A stretch of 64,000 bases of DNA from the NCBI GenBank assembly GCA_964036665.1, contig OZ038532.1:13720537-13784536 (forward strand). The letters are read 5' to 3'. The notes under the pieces are model-generated. The model searched no databases and had not been told where the DNA came from. It was given only the letters and a program-made list of their open reading frames with translations. Position 1 is the stretch's first letter, and the number at the start of each line of letters is the position of its first letter. A program made the translations under genes and the position numbers. Origin of the DNA: Gordius sp. MW1. Lineage: Eukaryota > Nematomorpha > Gordioida > Gordea > Gordiidae. Of the stretch, positions 12,408-25,716 are shown piece after piece.

Positions 12408-13787
12408 TTGTCTTTTGTCAAAATGAATAGTTCTGGCAGCTTAAAATCTCTTTTCGGAAGTAAATCGAGGATAATAGGATTCTCAAATTGGCTTACTTTT
12501 ATATATTTTTTCATGCTCTTTCACATAGAATCGAAAAAAATAAATATTTTTACCTCAAATTTTTTCACATATTTTTCTTTCAACCGTATGCATCCGATGA
12601 GAGTTGTCGTTTTCAGACGTGGTTTCGATGATAAAAAGTAAAAATTTATCAGAATCAGAAAACTATTACTTTAAAATCATGATCGCATAGTGCATTTTTG
12701 AAAAATTAAGCACTCACGTTGCGATACAACAAACTAATCGCAACAATAAAACGTTGTCTTTTGTCAAAATGATAGTTCTCGCAGCTTAATACCTCTTTTC
12801 GTAAGTCAATCGAGGATAATAGGATTCTCAAATTGGCTTACTTTTATATATTTTTTCATGCTCTTTCACATAGAATGGAAAATAATAAATATTCTACCTC
12901 AAAATTTTTCACATATTTTTTTTTGAACCGTATTCATCCGATGAAAGTTATCGTTTTCAGACGTGGTTTCTATGAACCCAAGTAAAAATTTATCAGAATC
13001 AGAGAAATGTTACTTTGAAATCATGATCGCATAGTGCATTTTTGAAAAATCAAACACTCACGTTGCGATACAACAAACTAATCGCAACAATAAAACGTTG
13101 TCTTTTGTCAAAATGAATAGTTCTGGCAGCTTAAAACCTCTTTTCGGAAGTAAATCGAGGATAATAGGATTCTCAAATTGGCTTACTTTTATATATTTTT
13201 TAATGCTCTTTCACATAGAATCGAAAAAAATAAATATTTTTACCTCAAAATTTTTCACATATTATTCTTTGAACCGTATTCATCCGATGAAAGTTGTCGT
13301 TTTAAGACGTGGTTTCTATGATCCCAAGTAAAAATTTATCAGAATCAGAGAAATTTTACTTTGAAATCATGATCGCATAGTGCATTTTTGAAAAATTAAG
13401 CACTCACGTTGCGATACAACAAACTAATCGCAACAATAAAACGTTGTCTTTTGTCAAAATGATAGTTCTCGCAGCTTAAAACCTCTTTTCGGAAATCAAT
13501 CGAGGTTTTAAGGATTCTCAAATTGGCTTACTTTTATATATTTTTTCATGCTCTTTCACATAGAATGGAAAAAAATAAATATTCTACCTCAAAATTTTTC
13601 ACATATTTTTCTTTGAACCGTATTCATCCGATGAAAGTTATCGTTTTCAGACGTGGTTTCTATGAACCCAAGTAAAAATTTATCAGAATCAGAGAAATGT
13701 TACTTTGAAATCATGATCGCATAGTGCATTTTTGAAAAATTAAACACTCACGTTGCGATACAACAAACTAATCGCAACAATAAAACG

Positions 13788-14710
13788 TTGTCTTTTGTCA
13801 AAATGAATAGTTCTGGCAGCTTAAAACCTCTTTTCGGAAGTAAATCGAGGATAATAGGATTCTCAAATTGGCTTACTTTTATATATTTTTTAATGCTCTT
13901 TCACATATAATCGAAAAAAATAAATATTTTTACCTCAAAATTTTTCACATATTTTTCTTTCAACCGTATGCATCCGATGAAAGTTGTCGTTTTCAGACGT
14001 GGTTTCGATGATAAAAAGTAAAAATTTATCAGAATCAGAAAACTATTACTTTGAAATCATGATCGCATAGAGCCATTTTCAAAAATTAAGCATCACGTTG
14101 CGATACAACAAACTAATCGCAACAATAAAACGTTGTCTTTTGTCAAAATGATAGTTCTCGCAGCTTAAAACCTCTTTTCGGAAGTCAATCGAGGATAATA
14201 GGATTCTCAAATTGGCTTACTTTTATATACTTTTTCATGCTCTTTCACATAGAATTGAAAAAAATAAATATTCTTACCTCAAAATTTTTCACATATTTTT
14301 CTTTGAAACGTATTCATCCGATGAAAGTTGTCGTTTTCAGACGTGGTTTCTATGATCCCAAGTAAAAATTTATCAGAATCAGAGAAATTTTACTTTATAA
14401 TCATGATCGCATAGTGCATTTTTGAAAAATTAAACACTCACGTTGCTATACAACAAACTAATCGCAACAATAAAACGTTGTCTTTTGTCAAAATGAATAG
14501 TTCTGGCAGCTTAAAACCTCTTTTCGGAAGTAAATCGAGGATAATAGGATTCTCAAATTGGCTTACTTTTATATATTTTTTCATGCTCTTTCACATAGAA
14601 TTGAAAAAAATAAATATTTTTACCTCAAAATTTTTCACATATTTTTCTTTGAACCGTATTCATCCGATGAAAGTTGTCGTTTTCAGACGTGGTTTCTATG
14701 ATCCCAAGTA
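13788..14710 (+). repeat. Irregular monomers linking two blocks
   Basis: Markers are at 13788, 14133 and 14478. The copy at 13788 has the rare CACATATAATCG, shared with the copy at 18262. The copy at 14478 changes to the 7,240-bp duplicated block in its tail. GTTGCTATAC near 14443 disrupts the left dyad arm. Confidence 0.75.
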
Positions 14711-16215
14711 AAAATTTATAAGAATCAGAAAACTATTACTTTGAAATCATGATCGCATAAAGCCATTTTCAAAAATTAAGCATCACGTTGCGATACAACA
14801 AACTAATCGCAACAATAAAACGTTGTCTTTTGTCAAAATGATAGTTCTCGCAGCTTAAAACCTCTTTTCGGAAGTCTATCGAGGATAATAGGATTCTCAA
14901 ATTGGCTTACTTTTATATACTTTTTCATGCTCTTTCACATAGAATTGAAAAAAATAAATATTCTTACCTCAAAATTTTTCACATATTTTTCTTTGAAACG
15001 TATTCATCCGATGAAAGTTGTCGTTTTCAGACGTGGTTTCTATGATCCCAAGTAAAAATTTATCAGAATCAGAGAAAGGTTACTTTATAATCATGATCGC
15101 ATAGTGCATTTTTGAAAAATTAAACACTCACGTTGCGATACAACAAACTAATCGCAACAATAAAACGTTGTCTTTTGTCAAAATGAATAGTTTTGGCAGC
15201 TTAAAACCTCTTTTCGGAAGTAAATCGAGGATAATATGATTCTCAAATTGGCTTACTTTTATATATTTTTTCATGCTCTTTCACATAGAATTGAAAAAAT
15301 AAATATTTTTACCTCAAAATTTTTCACATATTTTTCTTTGAACCGTATTCATCCGATGAAAGTTGTCGTTTTCAGACGTGGTTTCTATGATCCCAAGTAA
15401 AAATTTATCAGAATCTGAAAACTATTACTTTGAAATCATGATCGCATAGTGCATTTTTGAAAAATTAAGCACTCACGTTGCGATACAACAAACTAATCGC
15501 AACAATAAAACGTTGTCTTTTGTCAAAATGATAGTTCTCTCAGCTTAAAACCTCTTTTCGGAAGTAAATCGAGGATAATAGAATTCTCAAATTGGCTTAC
15601 TTTTATATATTTTTTCATGCTCTTTCACATAGAATCGAAAACAATAAATATTTTTACCTCAAAATTTTTCACATATTTTTCTTTCAACCGTATGCATCCG
15701 ATAAAAGTTATCGTTTTCAGACGTGGTTTCGATGATAAAAAGCAAAAATTTATCAGAATCAGAAAACTATTACTTTGAAATCATGGTTGCATAGAGCCAT
15801 TTTCAAAAATTAAGCATCACGTTGCGATACAACAAACTAATCGCAACAATAAAACGTTGTCTTTTGTCAAAATGATAGTTCTCTCAGCTTAAAACCTCTT
15901 TTCCGAAGTCAATCGAGGATAATAGGATTCTCAAATTGGCTTACTTTTATATATTTTCTCATGGTCTTTCACATAGAATTGAAAAAAATAAATATTCTAC
16001 CTCAAAATTTTTCACATATTTTTTTTTGAACCGTATTCATCCGATGAAAGTTGTCGTTTTCAGACATGGTTTCTATGAACCCAAGTAAAAATTTATCAGA
16101 ATCAGAGAAATGTTACTTTGAAATCATGATCGCATAGTGCATTTTTGAAAAATTAATCACTCACGTTGCGATACAACAAACTAATCGCAACAATAAAACG
16201 TTGTCTTTTGTCAAA
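14711..16215 (+). repeat. Block duplicated from 7.2 kb upstream, copy 2
   Basis: Markers at 14823, 15168, 15513 and 15857 match 7583, 7928, 8273 and 8617 at a constant offset of 7,240. The match ends at the head of the monomer at 16201, which reads ATGAATGGTTCTGAC where the partner at 8961 reads ATGATTAGTTCTGGC. Confidence 0.9.
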
Positions 16216-17227
16216 ATGAATGGTTCTGACAGCTTAAAACCTCTTTTCGGGAGTAAATCGAGGATAATAGGATTCTCAAATTGGCTTACTTTTATATATT
16301 TTTTAATGCTCTTTCACATAGAATCGAAAAAAATAAACATTTTAACCTCAAAATTTTTCACATATTTTTCTTTCAACCGTATGCATCCGATGAAAGTTGT
16401 CGTTTTCAGACGTGGTTTCGATGATAAAAAGTAAAAATTTATCAGAATCAGAAAACTATTACTTTGAAATCATGATCGCATAGAGCCATTTTCAAAAATT
16501 AAGCATCACGCTGCGATACAACAAACTAATCGCAACAATAAAACGTTGTCTTTTGTCAAAATGATAGTTCTCGCAGCTTAAAACCTCTTTTCGGAAGTCA
16601 ATCGAGGATAATAGGATTCTCAAATTGGCTTACTTTTATATATTTTTTCATGCTCTTTCACATAGAATTGAAAAAAATAAATATTCTACCTCAAAATTTT
16701 TCACATATTTTTCTTTCAATCGTATGCATCCGATGAAAGTTGTCGTTTTCAGACGTGGTTTCGATGATAAAAAGTAAAAATTTATCAGAATCAGAAAACT
16801 ATTACTTTGAAATCATGATCGCATAGAGCCATTTTCAAAAATTAAGCATCACGTTGCGATACAACAAACTAATCGCAACAATAAAACGTTGTCTTTTGTC
16901 AAAATGATAGTTCTCGCAGCTTAAAACCTCTTTTCGTAAGTCAATCGAGGATAATAGGATTCTCAAATTGGCTTACTTTTATATATTTTTTCATGCTCTT
17001 TCACATAGAATAAAATAAATATTTTTACCTCAAATTTTTTCACATATTTTTCTTTCCACCGTATGCATCCGATGAAAGTTGTCGTTTCAGACGTGGTTTC
17101 GATGATAAAAAGTAAAAATTTATCAGAATCAGAAAACTATTACTTTAAAATCATGATCGCATAGTGCATTTTTGAAAAATTAAGCACTCACGTTGCGATA
17201 CAACAAACTAATCGCAACAATAAAACA
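16216..17227 (+). repeat. Three irregular monomers; first two recur 5,446 bp downstream
   Basis: Markers are at 16201, 16546 and 16889. The pair at 16201 (TCTGACAGC, CGGGAGTAAATC) and 16546 (CAATCGTATGC) matches 21647 and 21992 at an offset of 5,446. The monomer at 16889 is mosaic: it has CGTAAGTCAATC, the shortened AGAATAAAATAAAT junction and CCACCGTATGC. Confidence 0.75.
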
Positions 17228-18261
17228 TTGTCTTTTGTCAAAATGATAGTTCTCGCAGCTTAAAACCTCTTTTCGTAAGTCAATCGAGGATAATAGGATT
17301 CTCAAATTGGCTTACTTTTATATATTTTTTCATGCTCTTTCACATAGAATGGAAAATAATAAATATTCTACCTCAAAATTTTTCACATATTTTTTTTTGA
17401 ACCGTATTCATCCGATGAAAGTTATCGTTTTCAGACGTGGTTTCTATGAACCCAAGTAAAAATTTATCAGAATCAGAGAAATGTTACTTTGAAATCATGA
17501 TCGCATAGTGCATTTTTGAAAAATCAAACACTCACGTTGCGATACAACAAACTAATCGCAACAATAAAACGTTGTCTTTTGTCAAAATGAATAGTTCTGG
17601 CAGCTTAAAACCTCTTTTCGGAAGTAAATCGAGGATAATAGGATTCTCAAATTGGCTTACTTTTATATATTTTTTAATGCTCTTTCACATAGAATCGAAA
17701 AAAATAAATATTTTTACCTAAAAATTTTTCACATATTTTTCTTTCAACCGTATGCATCCGATGAAAGTTGTCGTTTTCAGACGTGGTTTCGATGATAAAA
17801 AGTAAAAATTTATCAGAATCAGAAAACTATTACTTTGAAATCATGATCGCATAGAGCCATTTTCAAAATTTAAGCACTCACGTTGCGATACAACAAACTA
17901 ATCGCAACAATAAAACGTTGTCTTTTGTCAAAATGATAGTTCTCGCAGCTTAAAACCTCTTTTCGGAAATCAATCGAGGATAATAGGATTCTCAAATTGG
18001 CTTACTTTTATATATTTTTTCATGCTCTTTCACATAGAATGGAAAAAAATAAATATTCTACCTCAAAATTTTTCACATATTTTTCTTTGAACCGTATTCA
18101 TCCGATGAAAGTTATCGTTTTCAGACGTGGTTTCTATGAACCCAAGTAAAAATTTATCAGAATCAGAGAAATGTTACTTTGAAATCATGATCGCATAGTG
18201 CATTTTTGAAAAATTAAACACTCACGTTGCGATACAACAAACTAATCGCAACAATAAAACG
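17228..18261 (+). repeat. Three-monomer block also found 23,888 bp downstream
   Basis: Markers 17228, 17572 and 17918 correspond to 41116, 41460 and 41806, each exactly 23,888 bp away. Shared rare features are ACATTGTC in place of ACGTTGTC at the phase marker and TCAAAATTTAAGCACTCAC at the junction near 17865 and 41751. After about 18000 the two regions diverge at diagnostic sites (GGAAAA against TTGAAAA). Confidence 0.85.
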
Positions 18262-20333
18262 TTGTCTTTTGTCAAAATGAATAGTTCTGGCAGCTTAAAA
18301 CCTCTTTTCGGAAGTAAATCGAGGATAATAGGATTCTCAAATTGGCTTACTTTTATATATTTTTTAATGCTCTTTCACATATAATCGAAAAAAATAAATA
18401 TTTTTACCTCAAAATTTTTCACATATTTTTCTTTCAACCGTATGCATCCGATGAAAGTTGTCGTTTTCAGACGTGGTTTCGATGATCCCAAGTAAAAATT
18501 TATCAGAATCTGAAAACTATTACTTTGAAATTATGATCGCATAGTGCATTTTTGAAAAATTAAGCACTCAAGTTGCGATATAACAAACTAATCGCAACAA
18601 TAAAACGTTGTCTTTTGTCAAAATGAATAGTTCTGGCAGCTTAAAACCTCTTTTCGGAAGTAAATCGAGGATAATAGGATTCTCAAATTGGCTTACTTTT
18701 ATATATTTTTTCATGCTCTTTCACATAGAATTGAAAAAAATAAATATTCTTACCTCAAAATTTTTCACATATTTTTCTTTGAAACGTATTCATCCGATGA
18801 AAGTTGTCGTTTTCAGACGTGGTTTCTATGATCCCAAGTAAAAATTTATCAGAATCAGAGAAATTTTACTTTATAATCATGATCGCATAGTGCATTTTTG
18901 AAAAATTAAACACTCACGTTGCTATACAACAAACTAATCGCAACAATAAAACGTTGTCTTTTGTCAAAATGAATAGTTCTGGCAGCTTAAAACCTCTTTT
19001 CGGAAGTAAATCGAGGATAATAGGATTCTCAAATTGGCTTACTTTTATATATTTTTTCATGCTCTTTCACATAGAATTGAAAAAAATAAATATTTTTACC
19101 TCAAAATTTTTCACATATTTTTCTTTGAACCGTATTCATCCGATGAAAGTTGTCGTTTTCAGACGTGGTTTCTATGATCCCAAGTAAAAATTTATCAGAA
19201 TCTGAAAACTATTACTTTGAAATCATGATCGCATAGTGCATTTTTGAAAAATTAAGCACTCAAGTTGCGATATAACAAACTAATCGCAACAATAAAACGT
19301 TGTCTTTTGTCAAAATGAATAGTTCTGGCAGCTTAAAACCTCTTTTCGGAAGTAAATCGAGGATAATAGGATTCTCAAATTGGCTTACTTTTATATATTT
19401 TTTCATGCTCTTTCACATAGAATTGAAAAAAATAAATATTTTTACCTCAAAATTTTTCACATATTTTTCTTTGAACCGTATTCATCCGATGAAAGTTGTC
19501 GTTTTCAGACGTGTTTCTATGATCCCAAGTAAAAATTTATCAGAATCTGAAAACTATTACTTTGAAATCATGATCGCATAGTGCATTTTTGAAAAATTAA
19601 GCACTCACGTTGCGATACAACAAACTAATCGCAACCTTAAAACGTTGTCTTTTGTCAAAATGATAGTTCTCGCAGCTTAAAACCTCTTTTCGGAAGTCAA
19701 TCGAGCATAATAGGATTCTCAAATTGGCTTACTTTTATATATTTTTTCATGCTCTTTCACATAGAATCGAAAAAAATAAATATTTTTACCTCGAAATTTT
19801 TCACATATTTTTCTTTGAACCGTATTCATCCGATGAAAGTTGTCGTTTTAAGACGTGGTTTCTATGATCCCAAGTAAAAATTTATCAGAATCAGAGAAAT
19901 TTTAATTTGAAATCATGATCGCATAGTGCATTTTTGAAAAATTAAGCACTCACATTGCGATACAACAAACTAATCGCAACATTAAAACGTTGTCTTTTGT
20001 CAAAATGATAGTTCTCGCAGCTTAAAACCTCTTTTCGGAAGTTTATCGAGGATAATAGGATTCTCAAATTGGCTTACTTTTATATATTTTTTCATGCTCT
20101 TTCACATAGAATCGAAAAAAATAAATATTTTTACCTCGAAATTTTTCACATATTTTTCTTTCCACCGTATGCATCCGATGAAAGTTGTCGTTTCAGACGT
20201 GGTTTCGATGATAAAAAGTAAAAATTTATCAGAATCAGAAAACTATTATTTTAAAATCATGATCGCATAGTGCATTTTTGAAAAATTAAGCACTCACGTT
20301 GCGATACAACAAACTAATCGCAACAATAAAACG
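18262..20333 (+). repeat. Rearranged relative of the 9-monomer HOR
   Basis: Markers are at 18262, 18608, 18954, 19300, 19645 and 19990. The A A A B B run from 18608 resembles the A A A B B B core of the 3.1 kb HOR (26405 onward). The monomer at 19300 is a hybrid: its head is type A with GTAAATC, but its middle has GAAAGTTGTCG and the G-deleted GACGTGTTTC of the 27443-type B monomer. One monomer has been lost as a result. The ACCTTAAAACG variant before 19645 is shared with 27787, 30888 and 33986. Confidence 0.75.
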
Positions 20334-22334
20334 TTGTCTTTTGTCAAAATGATAGTTCTCGCAGCTTAAAACCTCTTTTCGGAAGTCAATCGAGGATAAT
20401 AGGATTCTCAAATTGGCTTACTTTTATATATTTTTTCATGCTCTTTCACATAGAATAAAATAAATATTTTTACCTCAAAATTTTTCACATATTTTTCTTT
20501 GAACCGTATTCATCCGATGAAAGTTGTCGTTTTCAGACGTGGTTTCTATGATCCCAAGTAAAAATTTATCAGAATCAGAGAAATGTTACTTTGAAATCAT
20601 GATCGCATAGTGCATTTTTGAAAAATTAAGCACTTACGTTGCGATAAAACAAACTAATCGCAACAATAAAACGTTGTCTTTTGTCAAAATGAATAGTTCT
20701 GGCAGCTTAAAACCTCTTTTCGGAAGTAAATCGAGTATAAACGGATTCTCAAATTGGCTTACTTTTACATATTTTTTCATGCTCTTTCACATAGAATTGA
20801 AAAAAATAAATATTCTAGCTCAAAATTTTTCACATATTTTTCTTTGAACCGTATTCATCCGATGAAAGTTGTCGTTTTCAGACGTGGTTTCTGTGAACCC
20901 AAGTAAAAATTTATCAGAATCAGAGAAATGTTACTTTGAAATCATGCTCACGTTGCGATACAACAAACTAATCGCAACAATAAAACGTTGTCTTTTGTCA
21001 AAATGAATAGTTCTGACAGCTTAAAACCTCTTTTCGGGAGTAAATCGAGGATAATAGGATTCTCAAATTGGCTTACTTTTATATATTTTTTAATGCTCTT
21101 TCACATAGAATCGAAAAAAATAAACATTTTTACCTCAAATTTTTTCACATATTTTTCTTTCAACCGTATGCATCCGATGAGAGTTGTCGTTTTCAGACGT
21201 GGTTTCGATGATAAAAAGTAAAAATTTATCAGAATCAGAAAACTATTACTTTAAAATCATGATCGCATAGTGCATTTTTGAAAAATTAAGCAATCACGTT
21301 GCGATACAACAAACTAATCGCAACAATAAAACGTTGTCTTTTGTCAAAATGATAGTTCTCGCAGCTTAAAACCTCTTTTCGGAAGTCAATCGAGGATAAT
21401 AGGATTCTCAAATTGGCTTACTTTTACATATTTTTTCATGCTCTTTCACATAGAATTGAAAAAAATAAATATTCTAGCTCAAAATTTTTCACATATTTTT
21501 CTTTGAACCGTATTCATCCGATGAAAGTTGTCGTTTTCAGACGTGGTTTCTGTGAACCCAAGTAAAAATTTATCAGAATCAGAGAAATGTTACTTTGAAA
21601 TCATGCTCACGTTGCGATACAACAAACTAATCGCAACAATAAAACGTTGTCTTTTGTCAAAATGAATAGTTCTGACAGCTTAAAACCTCTTTTCGGGAGT
21701 AAATCGAGGATAATAGGATTCTCAAATTGGCTTACTTTTATATATTTTTTAATGCTCTTTCACATAGAATCGAAAAAAATAAACATTTTTACCTCAAAAT
21801 TTTTCACATATTTTTCTTTCAACCGTATGCATCCGATGAAAGTTGTCGTTTTCAGACGTGGTTTCGATGATAAAAAGTAAAAATTTATCAGAATCAGAAA
21901 ACTATTACTTTGAAATCATGATCGCATAGAGCCATTTTCAAAAATTAAGCATCACGCTGCGATACAACAAACTAATCGCAACAATAAAACGTTGTCTTTT
22001 GTCAAAATGATAGTTCTCGCAGCTTAAAACCTCTTTTCGGAAGTCAATCGAGGATAATAGGATTCTCAAATTGGCTTACTTTTATATATTTTTTCATGCT
22101 CTTTCACATAGAATTGAAAAAAATAAATATTCTACCTCAAAATTTTTCACATATTTTTCTTTCAATCGTATGCATCCGATGAAAGTTGTCGTTTTCAGAC
22201 GTGGTTTCGATGATAAAAAGTAAAAATTTATCAGAATCAGAAAACTATTACTTTGAAATCATGATCGCATAGAGCCATTTTCAAAAATTAAGCATCACGT
22301 TGCGATACAACAAACTAATCGCAACAATAAAACG
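20334..22334 (+). repeat. Rearranged entry to the 1.69 kb HOR, with two hybrid monomers
   Basis: Markers are at 20334, 20674, 20988, 21334, 21647 and 21992. The 20674 monomer joins a 22680-type head (GTATAAACGG) to a 23026-type body (TTTTACATATT, 31-bp tail deletion), with a switch between about 20745 and 20765. The 20988 monomer joins a 23339-type head (TCTGACAGC, AAACATTT) to a 22680-type body (CCTCAAATTTTTTCAC, GATGAGAG), with a switch between about 21125 and 21138. The last three monomers match the end of the regular unit. Confidence 0.8.
20674..20987 (+). repeat. 31-bp tail deletion shared by eight monomers (first copy)
   Basis: The tail reads AAATCATGCTCACGTTGCG. Compared with a normal T1 tail, 31 bp are missing between ATCATG and CTCACG, including the first ATCGCA motif; the dyad itself is kept. 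The same junction occurs in monomers beginning at 20674, 21334, 23026, 24716, 35354, 37217, 39421 and 44912, giving 313-314-bp spacings. An identical junction means one original event spread by HOR amplification and exchange. Confidence 0.9.
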
Positions 22335-24026
22335 TTGTCTTTTGTCAAAATGATAGTTCTCGCAGCTTAAAACCTCTTTTCGGAAGTCAATCGAGGATAA
22401 TAGGATTCTCAAATTGGCTTACTTTTATATATTTTTTCATGCTCTTTCACATAGAATCGAAAAAAATAAATATTTTTACCTCAAAATTTTTCACATATTT
22501 TTCTTTGAACCGTATTCATCCGATGAAAGTTGTTGTTTTCAGACGTGGTTTCTATGATCCCAAGTAAAAATTTATCAGAATCAGAGAAATGTTACTTTGA
22601 AATCATGATCGCATAGTGCATTTTTGAAAAATTAAGCACTTACGTTGCGATACAACAAACTAATCGCAACAATAAAACGTTGTCTTTTGTCAAAATGAAT
22701 AGTTCTGGCAGCTTAAAACCTCTTTTCGGAAGTAAATCGAGTATAAACGGATTCTCAAATTGGCTTACTTTTATATATTTTTTCATGCTCTTTCGCATAG
22801 AATCGAAAAAAATAAATATTTTTACCTCAAATTTTTTCACATATTTTTCTTTCAACCGTATGCATCCGATGAGAGTTGTCGTTTTCAGACGTGGTTTCGA
22901 TGATAAAAAGTAAAAATTTATCAGAATCAGAAAACTATTACTTTAAAATCATGATCGCATAGTGCATTTTTGAAAAATTAAGCAATCACGTTGCGATACA
23001 ACAAACTAATCGCAACAATAAAACGTTGTCTTTTGTCAAAATGATAGTTCTCGCAGCTTAAAACCTCTTTTCGGAAGTCAATCGAGGATAATAGGATTCT
23101 CAAATTGGCTTACTTTTACATATTTTTTCATGCTCTTTCACATAGAATTGAAAAAAATAAATATTCTAGCTCAAAATTTTTCACATATTTTTCTTTGAAC
23201 CGTATTCATCCGATGAAAGTTGTCGTTTTCAGACGTGGTTTCTGTGAACCCAAGTAAAAATTTATCAGAATCAGAGAAATGTTACTTTGAAATCATGCTC
23301 ACGTTGCGATACAACAAACTAATCGCAACAATAAAACGTTGTCTTTTGTCAAAATGAATAGTTCTGACAGCTTAAAACCTCTTTTCGGGAGTAAATCGAG
23401 GATAATAGGATTCTCAAATTGGCTTACTTTTATATATTTTTTAATGCTCTTTCACATAGAATCGAAAAAAATAAACATTTTTACCTCAAAATTTTTCACA
23501 TATTTTTCTTTCAACCGTATGCATCCGATGAAAGTTGTCGTTTTCAGACGTGGTTTCGATGATAAAAAGTAAAAATTTATCAGAATCAGAAAACTATTAC
23601 TTTGAAATCATGATCGCATAGAGCCATTTTCAAAAATTAAGCATCACGCTGCGATACAACAAACTAATCGCAACAATAAAACGTTGTCTTTTGTCAAAAT
23701 GATAGTTCTCGCAGCTTAAAACCTCTTTTCGGAAGTCAATCGAGGATAATAGGATTCTCAAATTGGCTTACTTTTATATATTTTTTCATGCTCTTTCACA
23801 TAGAATTGAAAAAAATAAATATTCTACCTCAAAATTTTTCACATATTTTTCATTCAATCGTATGCATCCGATGAAAGTTGTCGTTTTCAGACGTGGTTTC
23901 GATGATAAAAAGTAAAAATTTATCAGAATCAGAAAACTATTACTTTGAAATCATGATCGCATAGAGCCATTTTCAAAAATTAAGCATCACGTTGCGATAC
24001 AACAAACTAATCGCAACAATAAAACG
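22335..24026 (+). repeat. 5-monomer HOR (1,692 bp), copy 1
   Basis: Markers are at 22335, 22680, 23026, 23339 and 23684 (B, A, B, A, B). Each monomer is distinguishable: 22680 has GAGTATAAACGG and TTTCGCATAG; 23026 has TTTTACATATT and the 31-bp tail deletion; 23339 has TCTGACAGC and CGGGAG; 23684 has a type C middle near 23855 (ATTCAATCGTATGC). Confidence 0.92.
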
Positions 24027-25716
24027 TTGTCTTTTGTCAAAATGATAGTTCTCGCAGCTTAAAACCTCTTTTCGGAAGTCAATCGAGGATAATAGGATTC
24101 TCAAATTGGCTTACTTTTATATATTTTTTCATGCTCTTTCACATAGAATCGAAAAAAATAAATATTTTTACCTCAAAATTTTTCACATATTTTTCTTTGA
24201 ACCGTATTCATCCGATGAAAGTTGTCGTTTTCAGACGTGGTTTCTATGATCCCAAGTAAAAATTTATCAGAATCAGAGAAATGTTACTTTGAAATCATGA
24301 TCGCATAGTGCATTTTTGAAAAATTAAGCACTTACGTTGCGATACAACAAACTAATCGCAACAATAAAACGTTGTCTTTTGTCAAAATGAATAGTTCTGG
24401 CAGCTTAAAACCTCTTTTCGGAAGTAAATCGAGTATAAACGGATTCTCAAATTGGCTTACTTTTATATATTTTTTCATGCTCTTTCGCATAGAATCGAAA
24501 AAAATAAATATTTTTACCTCAAATTTTTTCACATATTTTTCTTTCAACCGTATGCATCCGATGAGAGTTGTCGTTTTCAGACGTGGTTGATGATAAAAAG
24601 TAAAAATTTATCAGAATCAGAAAACTATTACTTTAAAATCATGATCGCATAGTGCATTTTTGAAAAATTAAGCAATCACGTTGCGATACAACAAACTAAT
24701 CGCAACAATAAAACGTTGTCTTTTGTCAAAATGATAGTTCTCGCAGCTTAAAACCTCTTTTCGGAAGTCAATCGAGGATAATAGGATTCTCAAATTGGCT
24801 TACTTTTACATATTTTTTCATGCTCTTTCACATAGAATTGAAAAAAATAAATATTCTAGCTCAAAATTTTTCACATATTTTTCTTTGAACCGTATTCATC
24901 CGATGAAAGTTGTCGTTTTCAGACGTGGTTTCTGTGAACCCAAGTAAAAATTTATCAGAATCAGAGAAATGTTACTTTGAAATCATGCTCACGTTGCGAT
25001 ACAACAAACTAATCGCAACAATAAAACGTTGTCTTTTGTCAAAATGAATAGTTCTGACAGCTTAAAACCTCTTTTCGGGAGTAAATCGAGGATAATAGGA
25101 TTCTCAAATTGGCTTACTTTTATATATTTTTTAATGCTCTTTCACATAGAATCGAAAAAAATAAACATTTTTACCTCAAAATTTTTCACATATTTTTCTT
25201 TCAACCGTATGCATCCGATGAAAGTTGTCGTTTTCAGACGTGGTTTCGATGATAAAAAGTAAAAATTTATCAGAATCAGAAAACTATTACTTTGAAATCA
25301 TGATCGCATAGAGCCATTTTCAAAAATTAAGCATCACGCTGCGATACAACAAACTAATCGCAACAATAAAACGTTGTCTTTTGTCAAAATGATAGTTCTC
25401 GCAGCTTAAAACCTCTTTTCGGAAGTCAATCGAGGATAATAGGATTCTCAAATTGGCTTACTTTTATATATTTTTTCATGCTCTTTCACATAGAATTGAA
25501 AAAAATAAATATTCTACCTCAAAATTTTTCACATATTTTTCTTTCAATCGTATGCATCCGATGAAAGTTGTCGTTTTCAGACGTGGTTTCGATGATAAAA
25601 AGTAAAAATTTATCAGAATCAGAAAACTATTACTTTGAAATCATGATCGCATAGAGCCATTTTCAAAAATTAAGCATCACGTTGCGATACAACAAACTAA
25701 TCGCAACAATAAAACG
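24027..25716 (+). repeat. 5-monomer HOR (1,690 bp), copy 2
   Basis: Markers 24027, 24372, 24716, 25029 and 25374 match copy 1 at offsets of 1,690-1,692 with very few differences. One is a 2-bp loss near 24588 (CGTGGTTGATG). The fifth monomer (25374) also serves as the first monomer of the adjoining 9-mer HOR, so the two HOR types share a subunit. Confidence 0.92.

Larger units (their letters stand above)
11032..13787 (+). repeat. 8-monomer unit: recombined version of the 7-mer
   Basis: Markers are at 11032, 11376, 11721, 12065, 12408, 12754, 13098 and 13444. Monomers from 12408 onward match 9652 onward at a constant 2,756 bp. The opening B-variant/A-variant pair occurs twice (11032+11376 and 11721+12065), while the monomer corresponding to 9307 survives only as parts of hybrids. 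This is what unequal crossover between misaligned copies would leave. Confidence 0.85.

Noticed and set aside
22640..22855. 71-codon frame on the minus strand in the GTATAAACGG monomers
   Set aside because: It is antisense to the same repeat and open only in one monomer subtype, where a few substitutions happen to remove stops. There are no independent signs of a gene.
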